Part shown: positions 26,821-35,843 of the stretch, piece after piece
Layout of the letters: every line of letters begins with the position of its first letter
Position numbering within the stretch: the first letter of the stretch is position 1
DNA from: Chloroflexota bacterium
Lineage (GTDB): Bacteria > Chloroflexota > UBA6077 > FW602-bin22 > CADDYW01
Assembly: GCA_902810745.1 (NCBI GenBank)
Contig: CADDYW010000028.1
Span: 1 to 44,970 of the forward strand
Direction of reading: 5' to 3'
DNA length: 44,970 nt
Program-made: the position numbers and the translations under genes
Notes under the pieces: generated by a model
Databases searched by the model: none
What the model saw: the letters and a program-made list of their open reading frames with translations, nothing else
Told to the model about the DNA's origin: nothing

Positions 26821-28074
26821 GTGCCAGAGAAGATTCGCCTTGGGATCATCGGCTGTGGCGGAATCGCCCGGTCGCGTCACATCACCGGACTGACCATGCT
26901 GAAGAAAGCCGGACTGGACAACTTCGAGGTCACCGCCCTGTGCGATACCGTCGACGACAATCTTCGGGCGGTCGCGGCACACGCGCGCGAGCAGCAGGGC
27001 GCGAATCCACAGCTTTATCACGACTGGGAGGAGATGGTCTGCAAGGCGCCGCTGGACGCGGTAGATATCTGCTTGCCGCACGGGCTGCACCACGTGGTGG
27101 GAATCAGCTGTCTGGAAGCGGGGCTGCACGTTCTGGTCGAAAAGCCCTACACTGTAACGCTGAAGACCGGGCGCGCGCTGGCCGAGGCGGCCGACCGCAG
27201 CAAGAAGATCCTGGCGGTCGCGGTCCCACATCGACGCATGCCGGGCCAGCGTGCCGTCGCATGGGCCTTGAACGAGGCAAAGCTGATCGGCGAGGTGCGC
27301 ACCTTCTTCGCCAACTACACCCAGTGGCGCCCGCCGCCCACGCCCGGCAACCTGTCGCCCGCGATGGTCTGGCGCTACAACCGCGAGATGGGCGGCGGAG
27401 CGGGCGTGATCGACTCTGGCTTCCACTTTCTCGACACGATTCGCTATTTCTACGGCGAGCCCGAGCAGGTTTACGCCGAGGTGCGCGCCTACCGCGACGG
27501 CCAGCCGGTCGTCGCACGCGAGGGCATCGCCACTCAGCGCGAGAACACGGTAATGGCGCTCTTCACGTTCAAGAGCGGCGTTATCGGCACCTGGTGCTGG
27601 TCCTTCGCGGTGGCGGGCCGCGAGACCCGCGACATCGTCATCAACGGATCCGAGGGCTCGATCGAGGACACCGGCTACTCGAACCGCTTCGTCGTCTACC
27701 ATCAGTTCATGGGGCCGGGCGAGCTCCGTCGCCGCGACGGGACCTACCTTTCGATGGAGGAGCTCCAGGCACGCCATCGGCGGGAGATCGGACCGGAGCG
27801 CGTTCAGCGGCTCTACCCGAACGGCGTCACCGACCATTTCGCGATCGAGATCTGGGACTTCCTCGACGCGATCGAGCACGGCCGCCAGCCCGAGGTGGAC
27901 GGCTGGGATGGCTTACGGACACTGGCTCTGGTCGAGGGGATCTACGAGTCGTCGTGGTCGGGGCGGGCAGTGCGCATCGACGACGTGCTTGCCGGCGAAG
28001 TCCCGAGTGGCTGGCAGCGCGACATCGACGCTTACTGGGATCAGCGCCCGGCGCCAAAGCTGACTCGGGCGTAA
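26821..28074 (+). CDS. Gfo/Idh/MocA family oxidoreductase
   Basis: The 417-residue protein has the N-terminal Rossmann motif GIIGCGGIARSRH, the EKPYTVT segment with its catalytic-region Lys, and the C-terminal sheet domain (IDSGFHFLDTIRYF, TVMALFTFKSGVIGTW). The family oxidises or epimerises sugars and inositols with NAD(P). GTG 26821 has a strong AAGGAGGG site. Behind it on the other strand is a truncated second member of the same family, then a creatininase-like hydrolase and sugar-ester hydrolases, so this may be a sugar-derivative catabolic cluster. Confidence 0.88.
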   Translation: MPEKIRLGIIGCGGIARSRHITGLTMLKKAGLDNFEVTALCDTVDDNLRAVAAHAREQQGANPQLYHDWEEMVCKAPLDAVDICLPHGLHHVVGISCLEAGLHVLVEKPYTVTLKTGRALAEAADRSKKILAVAVPHRRMPGQRAVAWALNEAKLIGEVRTFFANYTQWRPPPTPGNLSPAMVWRYNREMGGGAGVIDSGFHFLDTIRYFYGEPEQVYAEVRAYRDGQPVVAREGIATQRENTVMALFTFKSGVIGTWCWSFAVAGRETRDIVINGSEGSIEDTGYSNRFVVYHQFMGPGELRRRDGTYLSMEELQARHRREIGPERVQRLYPNGVTDHFAIEIWDFLDAIEHGRQPEVDGWDGLRTLALVEGIYESSWSGRAVRIDDVLAGEVPSGWQRDIDAYWDQRPAPKLTRA

Positions 28075-28090
28075 CGGGTGGCTGCGCTCG

Positions 28091-28530
28091 TCACGCGCCG
28101 GATGGTGCAGTGAGCCGCTCCAGCGGGCAATCCAGGACGTCGACGAGCGGCAGGTCGATCCGCCCGCGGCGATAGGCCGATTCGTACGCCGCGACGATGA
28201 TCTCGATCGTCTTGCGGGCACGCTCGCCGCGCAGCTCGGGCGGACGGCCGGTGTCTAGCGCGCCGATCAGATCCAGCACCGCGCGGGTGAAGTAACGACG
28301 ATCGTGGATCGACTCATCTGTTTCCGGCACGAGCCAGTCGGCGCGATCCCTCACCCGCGCGCGGATCACCGGTCGCCCGTCAGCCGGGCCATTGAGCTCG
28401 ACAAAACCCTCGCTGCCGATCAGCCGAATCGGCCGCGCCCCCTGGACCGGAATGCCGATCTCGAGGAGGCCGCGTAGACCGTTTCGATAGTGAACGTGGA
28501 CGATCGCATGGTCCTCGACGCGCATGCCCC
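28091..28530 (-). pseudogene. Gfo/Idh/MocA oxidoreductase, C-terminal fragment
   Basis: About 145 residues match only the C-terminal half of a Gfo/Idh/MocA enzyme: AIVHVHYRNGLRGLLEIGIP, IRLIGSEGFVELNG, and the helix VLDLIGALDTGRPPELRG. The N-terminal nucleotide-binding domain is absent; the homology stops abruptly near 28530, and the sequence upstream is unrelated. No start or ribosome site serves the fragment. It is oriented against the intact copy at 26821-28074 and is not a close copy of it, so it is a decayed second gene. Confidence 0.72.
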
Positions 28531-28754
28531 ACTGTAAGGAAGCAAGCCATGAGCAAGGGGATCGTAGCACATTCTTTGCTCTTGATCCATTGCGACTTCT
28601 GAGCTCTACCCTTCGCATCGCGATCTGCCGTCGAGCAGTCATCGGCCGCTCGGTCGAACGCGACCGTCTCATCTCTCCGCGTCTGCACGGTCGTCCGTTC
28701 TCCGTCCCCTTTCCGCGGTCCGCCTTCCGTTTCCGCCTTCCGCGCCGCGTCCCC

Positions 28755-28783
28755 TTGCCCGAGCCGGCCCGCGGCCATACAAT
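28755..28783 (+). promoter_or_regulatory. Promoter of the creatininase-hydrolase genes
   Basis: TTGCCC at 28755-28760 and TACAAT at 28778-28783 are exactly 17 bases apart. The start would lie near 28790 with a 28-base leader carrying GGGGAGGT before ATG 28818. The rest of 28531-28754 is pyrimidine-rich and holds no gene. Confidence 0.6.
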
Positions 28784-28817
28784 AGCGCCACGGCCAAGGT
28801 TCGGGGAGGTACATCAG

Positions 28818-29618
28818 ATGCTTCGCACCGTCTACTGGCAGAAGCTTCGGCGCACCGAGATCGCGGCGGCGCGCGACGCGGGCGCAGTCGTCCTGCTTCC
28901 GGTCGGCTCGACCGAGCAGCACGGGGATCATCTTCCCGTCGACATGGACATCAACACCGCGACGGCGGTGTGCGCGCGCGCCGCCGAGCAGGTGAGCGAG
29001 TTTCCGGTACTCGTCGCGCCGCCGGTCTGGTCCGGCTATTCTCCGCACCACATGGAGAATCCGGGCACGATCACGTTGCGCCACGAGACGTTCACCGCCT
29101 TTCTGACCGACGTGGTCGACTCGATCATGCACCACGGCTTTCGCCACCTGATCCTGATCAATGGCCACGGCGGGAACACGGGCCATCTTTCGGCCCTGGC
29201 CAACAAGCTGGCGACCAGCGGGCGGCCGATTGCTCAGACCTCCTGGTGGAATCTGGTGCGCGACGACTTCAAGGAGATCCTTGACGGCGAGCTGAAAGGC
29301 GTCGGCCACGCCTGCGAGGCGGAGACGTCGTGCTACCTGGCGCTCGATCCCAACGGCGTCGATCTGAGCCGGGCGGTTCGTCACTACGCCGACTCTCACG
29401 TCGTTCCGGTCGACACGGCGGCATTCCGCGAGGCCGGGATGGGCTTTCCCGCCGTCTTTCGCGCGGGTACACCGGGCGTGCACGGCGACCCCACCCTGGC
29501 CACGGCCGAGAAAGGGCAGAAAATCCTCGACATCGCCGCGCGCCGCCTGGCTGCGTTCATCCGTGCCTATCGCCGGACGGATCTTGCCGGCGTGCCGACG
29601 CTCTTTCCGGATCCATAG
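28818..29618 (+). CDS. Creatininase family amidohydrolase
   Basis: The 266-residue protein is a metal-dependent amidohydrolase of the creatininase family; the metal-binding text STEQHGDHLPVDMD, the NGHGGNTGHL loop and the ACEAETS segment are all present. Members open cyclic amides such as creatinine or act on formamides and mycofactocin precursors. No mycofactocin genes are in view. The frame is open to 28524 but ATG 28818 carries a clean GGGGAGGT site and the residue text becomes family-like only there. It heads a row of alpha/beta hydrolases on the same strand. Confidence 0.85.
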   Translation: MLRTVYWQKLRRTEIAAARDAGAVVLLPVGSTEQHGDHLPVDMDINTATAVCARAAEQVSEFPVLVAPPVWSGYSPHHMENPGTITLRHETFTAFLTDVVDSIMHHGFRHLILINGHGGNTGHLSALANKLATSGRPIAQTSWWNLVRDDFKEILDGELKGVGHACEAETSCYLALDPNGVDLSRAVRHYADSHVVPVDTAAFREAGMGFPAVFRAGTPGVHGDPTLATAEKGQKILDIAARRLAAFIRAYRRTDLAGVPTLFPDP

Positions 29619-29681
29619 ACGACTCACCACGCCTGCGGTCAACGTCACCCTCTAATCGTCCGAATGGAGGAAGGATCCGCG

Positions 29682-30614
29682 ATGAGCAAGGTCTCGGCGG
29701 AAGACTACGGAACCACCACCAGACGCCCCGCTGATTTCGACCAGTTCTGGGACGACGTTCTCGCCCAGGCGGCGAGGATCCCGCTCAACGCGAGCGTCGA
29801 GCCGATTCCGCTGCGCTCGACCGAGGAGGTCGAGGTGTTCGAGGTCAAATACGACAGCCTCGACAACGTGCGGATCGCCTGCTGGTACTGCGTGCCGCGC
29901 GAGCGCCGGGGGCGGCTGCCGGCAGTGATCCACGTCCCGGGCTACGTCAGCGAGCCACTCATGCCAAAGGCAACCGCCTTGAAAGGCTACGTCGCGCTCA
30001 GCGTCGCCCCGCGGGGCAAGCTACGGTCGAACAGTCAGTTCAACCCGGGCTATCCCGGGCTGCTGACCCACAACATTACCGATCGCAATACCTACAGCTA
30101 CCGCGGTTTTTATGTCGATGCCTGTCGCGCGGTCGACTTCCTCCTGAGTCGGCCGGAGGTCGATCCGTCGCGGATCGGGGTGACCGGCAGCTCGCAGGGT
30201 GGGGCGCTGACGATCGTCGCGTCAGCGCTGCGCCACGAGATCGCCTGCGCGGCGGCGGGCGCGCCCTACCTCTGCGGCTTCATGGACGCCGCGCGCCTCA
30301 CCCATTCCTATCCCTATCAGGAGATCAACGACTACCTGCGGCTCTATCCGGAGCGCGAGGAGCAGGTGCGTCGGACACTCGAGTACTTCGACGGAATCAA
30401 CTTCGCGCCGCGGATCCAGTGCCCGATCATCGTGAACGTCGGGCTGCAGGATGACGTCTGTCCACCCGAGACGGGATACGCACTGTTCCGAGCGATCGGC
30501 TCGGCCGACAAGAAGCTCTACCCGTACGACAACTGTATGCACGATGCCGGCTCCTTCTGGCACGCCGCCGTCGTCGACGCGTTCCTGGCGCAGCACCTCC
30601 ATCCAAACGAATGA
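29682..30614 (+). CDS. Acetyl-xylan-esterase-like alpha/beta hydrolase
   Basis: The 310-residue protein is a CE7/AXE1-like hydrolase that would remove acetyl or similar ester groups. It keeps a full triad: S171 in G-S-S-Q-G, D257 or D258 in GLQDDVCPP and H287 in NCMHDAG. The RPADFDQFWDDVL N-terminus and the GYPGLLTH segment are family features. ATG 29682 has GGAGGAAGG. It is 63 bases behind the creatininase-like gene and shares its promoter. Its nearest relative in the window is the gene at 30788, which has lost the triad. Confidence 0.82.
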   Translation: MSKVSAEDYGTTTRRPADFDQFWDDVLAQAARIPLNASVEPIPLRSTEEVEVFEVKYDSLDNVRIACWYCVPRERRGRLPAVIHVPGYVSEPLMPKATALKGYVALSVAPRGKLRSNSQFNPGYPGLLTHNITDRNTYSYRGFYVDACRAVDFLLSRPEVDPSRIGVTGSSQGGALTIVASALRHEIACAAAGAPYLCGFMDAARLTHSYPYQEINDYLRLYPEREEQVRRTLEYFDGINFAPRIQCPIIVNVGLQDDVCPPETGYALFRAIGSADKKLYPYDNCMHDAGSFWHAAVVDAFLAQHLHPNE

Positions 30615-30669
30615 TGATGAGAGCTGGCGCCGAACTAGTGCACCGCCAACGGAAATATGAGGAGGAGCA

Positions 30670-30708
30670 ATTTGGGAAAATTGGCCCTGCGGGCCAATTT
30701 TCCCAAAT
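30670..30708. repeat. Perfect 18-bp inverted repeat (large palindrome)
   Basis: ATTTGGGAAAATTGGCCC, a three-base loop TGC, then GGGCCAATTTTCCCAAAT form a perfect 18-pair stem between two hydrolase genes. Outside it, GGAGG (30661-30665) and CCTCC (30710-30714) could extend the stem. No T-run follows, so a simple terminator is doubtful. Confidence 0.85.
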
Positions 30709-30787
30709 GCCTCCACCCATCAATTTCTGCTTGACACACCACTAGCGATCCTATGCCCGCGCGAAAGAGTACCCGAGAGGATTGACC

Positions 30788-31666
30788 ATGGCTGAAAGAT
30801 TTACACCCTCGGTAGAGAAACCTTCCGACTTCGACGCCTTCTGGGATGGCGTTCTCACCGAGCTCGACGCGGTGCCGGCCGCGCCGACGCTTGACCCGAA
30901 CCCGCTTCGCTCGACCGAGTTCTCGACCTGCTACTCGCTCTATCTGACCAGCATCGGGCCGTACCGGCTCTACGCGTACTACAACGTCCCGCGCGGCGAT
31001 GGCCCGTTTCCGGCGATCCTCCACACCCCGGCCTACGCCAGCGTCGTCACCCAGACGCCGTTCGAAGAGCGCCAGCACTACGTGTCGATGGCACTCTGCG
31101 CGCGGGGGCAGCGGCTGTCGGACAAGCCATTTGCCGCGAGCTACCCCGGGCTGGCGATCGTCGGCATCGAGGAGCCCGCGACGTACATCTATCGTGGCAT
31201 CGTCGCCGATACTGTCCGTGCGATCGACTTTCTGCTTGGTCGGCGCGAGGTGAACGCGCGCAAGATCACGCTCGTCGGCGGCGATACCGCGCTCTTCGGG
31301 GCGGCCTTGCGTCCGCGGGTCTCGGCGGTGATCTGCGCCGATCCGGCATTCTACGCGGTGCCGGATCTCGCGCCGCGAACCAGCGCCTACCCGCAGGAAG
31401 AGTGGAACGAGTATCGTCGCACCTACCCGACGAAAGCGCCCGCGATGCTGCGGACCCTGAGCTACTTCGACCCCCTCTTCTTCGCGCCACGGATCAAAGC
31501 CGACGTTCGCATGAGCGTGGGACCGCCGAGCGCGCTTTTCAATCGAGTCACCGCCGAGCCGCTCGCCCGGGCCATCGCGGGCAAGGTCGACGTCGACGAG
31601 CGCACCGGTTACGGCTACCTCGACTATCGTCGGATGATCGCCTGGCGCGACGCCCATACCAGGTAG
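30788..31666 (+). CDS. AXE1-like alpha/beta-hydrolase homologue without catalytic triad
   Basis: The 292-residue protein aligns end to end with the preceding hydrolase: KPSDFDAFWDGVL, YNVPRGDGPFPAILHTP, AASYPGL and TYIYRG match. But at the nucleophile elbow GSSQGG has become GGDTALFG, the acid segment GLQDDVCPP has become VGPPSALFN, and the His segment is replaced by GYGYLDYRR. All three catalytic residues are therefore gone, while the frame is intact and the core is conserved, which suggests a structural or binding role, not decay. It lies behind the long palindrome and its own GAGAGGA site precedes ATG 30788. Confidence 0.78.
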   Translation: MAERFTPSVEKPSDFDAFWDGVLTELDAVPAAPTLDPNPLRSTEFSTCYSLYLTSIGPYRLYAYYNVPRGDGPFPAILHTPAYASVVTQTPFEERQHYVSMALCARGQRLSDKPFAASYPGLAIVGIEEPATYIYRGIVADTVRAIDFLLGRREVNARKITLVGGDTALFGAALRPRVSAVICADPAFYAVPDLAPRTSAYPQEEWNEYRRTYPTKAPAMLRTLSYFDPLFFAPRIKADVRMSVGPPSALFNRVTAEPLARAIAGKVDVDERTGYGYLDYRRMIAWRDAHTR

Positions 31667-31875
31667 GCCGTCAGGGATCAGGGGGCGGGGGACCAGGGAA
31701 TATTTGGAATCAGAGATAGTGCGACGCGGAGAAGGGGCAGAACCTGGGAGCGCGGCCGTCTCGGGGGTACTGGAGGGCGGAGGGTCCACGTCGGATCGAG
31801 ACTCGCCTGGCTCGCGAGAGATACTCTTCCCGTGGGACGCAGATCCCAAGTGCGGATGATGGAGAAGAGGAACCG

Positions 31876-32799
31876 ATGGAGCAAAGCAATCGCCTGACGC
31901 GCGACGTCCTCCGGAGCTTGCTGGGTCGATTCCCGACCGGCGGCGACCTGCTGCCGGAAATCATCGAGCGCGTGGACCTGGGCGATCTGATTCGCGAGAA
32001 GATCCGCTACCAGGCCGAGTCGGGAGAATGGATCCCGGCGTATCTCTTCGTGCCGAAACCCCGAACGGCGCCGGGCCCGGCCGTCCTCTGCCTGCACCAG
32101 CACGCCGGCCAGTTCCACCTCGGCAAGAGCGAGCCGGCCGGGCTTGCCGGCAATCCAGAGCAGTTCTACGCGCTCGAGCTCGCGCGGCGCGGCTACGTGA
32201 CGCTCACCGCCGACTTCCTCTGCTTCGAGGAGCGACACGATCCCCGCTTCGAGGGAAATAACCACGAGCGCTTCGAGTTCACCCGGCGCCTCGTCGAGGG
32301 AAGCACGCTCCAGGCGAAGATGGCATTCGACGCGATGCGCGCGATCGACTACCTGTGCACGCGGCCGGAGGTCGATCCGTCGCGGATCGGCTGCATCGGC
32401 CACTCGCTTGGCGGTCAGCAGACCCTCTTCACCGCCGCGCTCGACGAGCGCATCGTCGCCGCGGTCTCGAGTTGCGGATTCGCCAGCTACCGAACGATCT
32501 TTCGCGACCTGATCAACCACAATTTCTCGCTCTACGTGCCGCGTCTGTTGGACTACGGCGACGTCGGCGACATTCTCGCGCTCGTCGCGCCCCGCGCCTT
32601 TCTCGCCGTCGTCGGCAATGCCGACCGCATCTTCCCCTTCGATGGGATCGTCGAATCGGTCGAGACCGCGAAGCGCCGCTACCGCGCGCTGGGTGCCGAG
32701 GATCGGCTGGATCTCGTCGCGGTCGACGGCGGCCACGGCTTCACCGACTATCTTCGGGAGAAAGCCTACGCCTGGCTGGATCGGTGGCTGGTGCGGTGA
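31876..32799 (+). CDS. Dienelactone-hydrolase-like alpha/beta hydrolase
   Basis: The 307-residue protein is an intact alpha/beta hydrolase with nucleophile S177 in GHSLGG, acid D250 in VGNADRIFP and base H287 in DGGHGF. The LCLHQHAGQFHLG segment supplies the oxyanion region. The family includes plant-cell-wall and aromatic esterases; the substrate here cannot be told. GAGGA precedes ATG 31876. It is 209 bases behind the triad-less homologue and may be separately transcribed. It is convergent with proS. Confidence 0.82.
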   Translation: MEQSNRLTRDVLRSLLGRFPTGGDLLPEIIERVDLGDLIREKIRYQAESGEWIPAYLFVPKPRTAPGPAVLCLHQHAGQFHLGKSEPAGLAGNPEQFYALELARRGYVTLTADFLCFEERHDPRFEGNNHERFEFTRRLVEGSTLQAKMAFDAMRAIDYLCTRPEVDPSRIGCIGHSLGGQQTLFTAALDERIVAAVSSCGFASYRTIFRDLINHNFSLYVPRLLDYGDVGDILALVAPRAFLAVVGNADRIFPFDGIVESVETAKRRYRALGAEDRLDLVAVDGGHGFTDYLREKAYAWLDRWLVR

Positions 32800-32943
32800 G
32801 AGGATGCGCTTCCCGCTGCCGAATACGCCCGGCCTCGGCGTCGAGCGCAGTGAGGACGACGCGGAGCAGCAGGAATTCCGCGTGGCCCCGACGCGCCACC
32901 TGCGCCGACGCGATAGCTCGATCTCGGACGCCCGAATTTGCCT

Positions 32944-34383
32944 TCAGTACGCTCTCGCGAACAGCGCGCGCTTGCGGCTCGGTCGGCCGTCGACGATGCA
33001 GGTGCCGGTCTCCTCGGGCTCGCGGAAGGGGATGCAGCGGATCGTCGCGCCGGTCTGGGCTTTGATCGTCGCCTCGCACTCCGGGCTGCCGCACCAGTGC
33101 GCCAGGATGAAGCCCGGCTGCTCCTGCAGGGCTCGCTGGAAGTCGGCGAGCGTGTCGGCGCGGCTGATGCGCGACTCCAGGAACGCGCGCGCTCGCGCGA
33201 AGAGATTGTCCTGAACCCGATCGAGCGTCTCGCCGACCGCGGTCGCCAGGCCTGGCAGCGGGACGGGCTGCTTCTCCCGCGTGTCGCGGCGCACCAGGAC
33301 TGCCTGATTGGCACGCACGTCCCGCGGACCGATCTCGATCCGCAGCGGAACTCCGCGCAGCTCCCACTCGCTGTACTTCCAGCCCGGCGTCTTCTCGCTG
33401 AGGTCCACCTCGACGCGGAATCGCTCCGCGAGGCTCTGGCGCGCCTGCTCGACCGCGTCGCGGATCGCCTGGTCGTCAGCCGACTTGCCCGGGATCGGGA
33501 TGATGATCGCCTGGATCGGCGCGATCTTCGGCGGAAGGATCAGGCCAGAGTCGTCGCCGTGGGTCAGGATCACCGCGCCAAGCGTGCGCGTGCTCAGGCC
33601 CCAGCTCGTCGTCCAGACGTGCTTGCGGAGGCCATCCTGGTCCTGGAAGGTGATGTCGAAGGCGCGAGCAAAATTCTGTCCGAGAAAGTGCGACGTCGCC
33701 GACTGGAGCGCCTGGCCATCCGGCATCAGCGCTTCGATCGTGTAGGTCGCCTCGGCGCCGGCAAACTTTTCCGCCTCGGACTTCTGGCCCGCGATCACCG
33801 GGATCGCCATGTCCTTTTCGACGAAGTCCTGATAGACGTCGAGCATGCGCATCGTCTCGGCCTGCGCGTCCTCCGCGGTGCGGTGCGCGGTGTGCCCCTC
33901 CTGCCAGAGGAACTCGGTCGTTCGCAGGAAGAAGCGGGTTGCCTTCTCCCAGCGCACGACGCTGCACCACTGATTCAGCAGCATGGGCAGATCGCGCCAG
34001 GACTGGATCCACTTCGAATACATCGTGCCGAAGATCGCCTCGGAGGTCGGCCGGATGGCGAGGCGCTCGGAAAGCTCCTCGGAGCCGGCCGCGGTAACCC
34101 ACGCCACCTCGGGGGCGAAGCCGGCGACGTGCTCGGCCTCTTTTGCGAGCAGGCTCTCGGGGAGGAGCAGCGGGAAATACGCGTTCCTGTGACCGGTCGC
34201 CTTGAAGCGGGCGTCGAGCCGGCTCTGGACGTTCTCCCAGAGCGCGTAGCCGTAGGGGCGAATGACCTGGAAGCCGTGGATCAGCCAGTAATCGGCGAGC
34301 TCCGCCTTGAGAATCACGTCGGTGTACCAGCGCGAGAGGTCTTCGCTCTTCCGGGCGATCTCGGTGACGAAAGTCTGGTTCAT
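32944..34383 (-). CDS. proS: Prolyl-tRNA synthetase, archaeal/eukaryote type
   Basis: The 479-residue class II synthetase lacks the bacterial insertion domain and ends in a C-terminal zinc-style domain (WCGSPEC, then two further Cys) finishing FARAY; the terminal Tyr is a mark of this type. Motif 2 is VVRWEKATRFFLRTTEF and the tail of motif 3 region is HGDDSGLILPPK. It charges tRNA-Pro. The ATG at 34383 sits behind a short AT-rich promoter region. The opposite strand is open through most of the gene but is a shadow. It is convergent with the hydrolase. Confidence 0.92.
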   Translation of the reverse strand: MNQTFVTEIARKSEDLSRWYTDVILKAELADYWLIHGFQVIRPYGYALWENVQSRLDARFKATGHRNAYFPLLLPESLLAKEAEHVAGFAPEVAWVTAAGSEELSERLAIRPTSEAIFGTMYSKWIQSWRDLPMLLNQWCSVVRWEKATRFFLRTTEFLWQEGHTAHRTAEDAQAETMRMLDVYQDFVEKDMAIPVIAGQKSEAEKFAGAEATYTIEALMPDGQALQSATSHFLGQNFARAFDITFQDQDGLRKHVWTTSWGLSTRTLGAVILTHGDDSGLILPPKIAPIQAIIIPIPGKSADDQAIRDAVEQARQSLAERFRVEVDLSEKTPGWKYSEWELRGVPLRIEIGPRDVRANQAVLVRRDTREKQPVPLPGLATAVGETLDRVQDNLFARARAFLESRISRADTLADFQRALQEQPGFILAHWCGSPECEATIKAQTGATIRCIPFREPEETGTCIVDGRPSRKRALFARAY

Positions 34384-34722
34384 GCTGAATAACCTATCAA
34401 CGTGCTACCTTCTAGATTTTACCTTCGGTTCGCCTATATCGTAGCAAGTCGAGCGCGACAAGGGAAACTGAGCTAGCTGCCAGGCCACTAGCTGGACCGG
34501 GGCAGGCACGGGACCGGGGCAGACGCGGGACCGGGGCAGACACGGGACCAGGGCAGACACGGCGCCAGGGCAGACACGGGACCAGGGCAGACACGGGGGT
34601 CTGCCCCTACCGGTAGGGGTGGCCCTCCGTGGACCGGCCAAACCGTGGCGCGCATTGCCCGAGCCAACCGGTTCGGCAGCGCCAGGGCAAGCGAGCGAGA
34701 ACGGAGAGCACTGAGCCACCGA
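34384..34722. other. Intergenic region between proS and the DUF932 gene
   Basis: This 339-base stretch has no gene. On the minus strand TTGTCG (about 34460) stands 17 bases before TATAGG (about 34436), which could be the proS promoter. The middle holds a 17-bp tandem repeat (34494-34595) followed by a 16-base palindrome CCCCTACCGGTAGGGG (34604-34619). The right part holds the DUF932 stop and GC-rich text without structure. Confidence 0.5.
34494..34595. repeat. Six-copy tandem repeat of a 17-bp unit
   Basis: Six units of GGACCRGGGCAGACACG follow one another without gaps; each differs from the consensus by at most two bases. Since 17 is not a multiple of three it is not a coding repeat. The last copy can pair with the GTCTGCCC just behind it, adding a hairpin beside the palindrome at 34604-34619. 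Confidence 0.9.
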
Positions 34723-35769
34723 TCAGTTCAGCCAGCGATTCAGATTATCCTCCGCGACCCGGTAGGCGCGCGCCTTGACCAGATAGCCTTCGCCGAACCA
34801 GGCTGACTTCAGTCGCTCGGAGTCCGCGCCAGTCGAGCTATTAGCCATCGCCCATCGCCAATTGGGGCGGCGCTCAAACTGACGATGATCCACGTACTCG
34901 GCGATGCCATTGTATGCCGCCCAGAGGGTCCCGGTGACCCCCTCACGGTCGTTGCCCTTTCCGTGCACAAAGAAGTATTCCGCCCACGCTCGATCTTTCG
35001 CGGCGCGAGCCATGTCAGGGCGGTCGTGCGGCTCGGGCGGATCGGGAAACACCAGCTTCAGGTACTCGGCCAACCTTGCCTCGTTGAGACGAACCTGCGC
35101 CATGGCCACAAATGCCTCCTCAAGTTCGTTGAACCGCCTGTGGATGAGGCCAAGCGACTTTTCCGCGTTCCGAAGACGCTCGCGCAGGTCGCGTGTATGG
35201 ACCACCCGCAGCGTCGGACCCTGGCTCAACGCCATCGTGAGGGTGTTCTGACAAACGACTCGGATGGGGGTGAACTTGATCTGAACGCTACTGTTGCCGT
35301 CGTGGCTGTTACTCAGGAGCAGGTACTTGTGTGCGATGTCGTCGCCAACGACGCGAATGTCAGAGGGGAGTTTTGCAAGAATCCAGACGCGCTCGCCCTC
35401 TCCAAGCGCGCCCGCCGTGTGATAAATGGCGGCGTTCTTGCCGACGATCGGATCAAAGAATTGAAAGGCTTCCTCATTCTGCAACGGCGTGTACCCGGTT
35501 CCCACAATTCCAAACACTGAGCAGTCGGATCGTCCCCATTTGTCCTCGCGCACGACAGCGAACTTATCGGGAATCCTTTGCCGAACCAGGCCTTCGACAG
35601 CATAAATCGGCTTCTTCACGACGCGCCAGTTCAGATTCGCGGCCTGGATCGCCTCGGCGGCAGTGGCCGGTCCGCTCAGCTGAGTCCCGAGCCCGTGCCA
35701 CGGAGGCTCCCCAACGTACATCATCGATACCTTTCCCGTCGCCGAATCGGTGTGTATCTTGTGTGGCAT
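34723..35769 (-). CDS. DUF932 (phage/plasmid-like) protein
   Basis: The 348-residue protein is a DUF932 family member, recognised from the N-terminal YVGEPPWHGLGTQL, the FAVVREDKWG and GTGYTPLQNEEAF segments and the middle VVCQNTLTMAL. The family is found mostly in phages, plasmids and genomic islands; its molecular role is unknown. I chose ATG 35769 with AAGGAG; the frame is open upstream to 36003 but the text there is not family-like and overlaps the next gene. It is the last gene of the minus-strand defence operon, 74 bases after the small coiled protein. Confidence 0.82.
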   Translation of the reverse strand: MPHKIHTDSATGKVSMMYVGEPPWHGLGTQLSGPATAAEAIQAANLNWRVVKKPIYAVEGLVRQRIPDKFAVVREDKWGRSDCSVFGIVGTGYTPLQNEEAFQFFDPIVGKNAAIYHTAGALGEGERVWILAKLPSDIRVVGDDIAHKYLLLSNSHDGNSSVQIKFTPIRVVCQNTLTMALSQGPTLRVVHTRDLRERLRNAEKSLGLIHRRFNELEEAFVAMAQVRLNEARLAEYLKLVFPDPPEPHDRPDMARAAKDRAWAEYFFVHGKGNDREGVTGTLWAAYNGIAEYVDHRQFERRPNWRWAMANSSTGADSERLKSAWFGEGYLVKARAYRVAEDNLNRWLN

Positions 35770-35843
35770 CTTGCCCACTCCTTGATGGCTGCCTTCGCCG
35801 ATCGGTCCACGAACGAGACCGTTCCGGCGCTCGGGCGCCCAAC

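Noticed and set aside
34494..34595. CRISPR-like repeat array
   Set aside because: The 17-bp units adjoin each other with no spacers.
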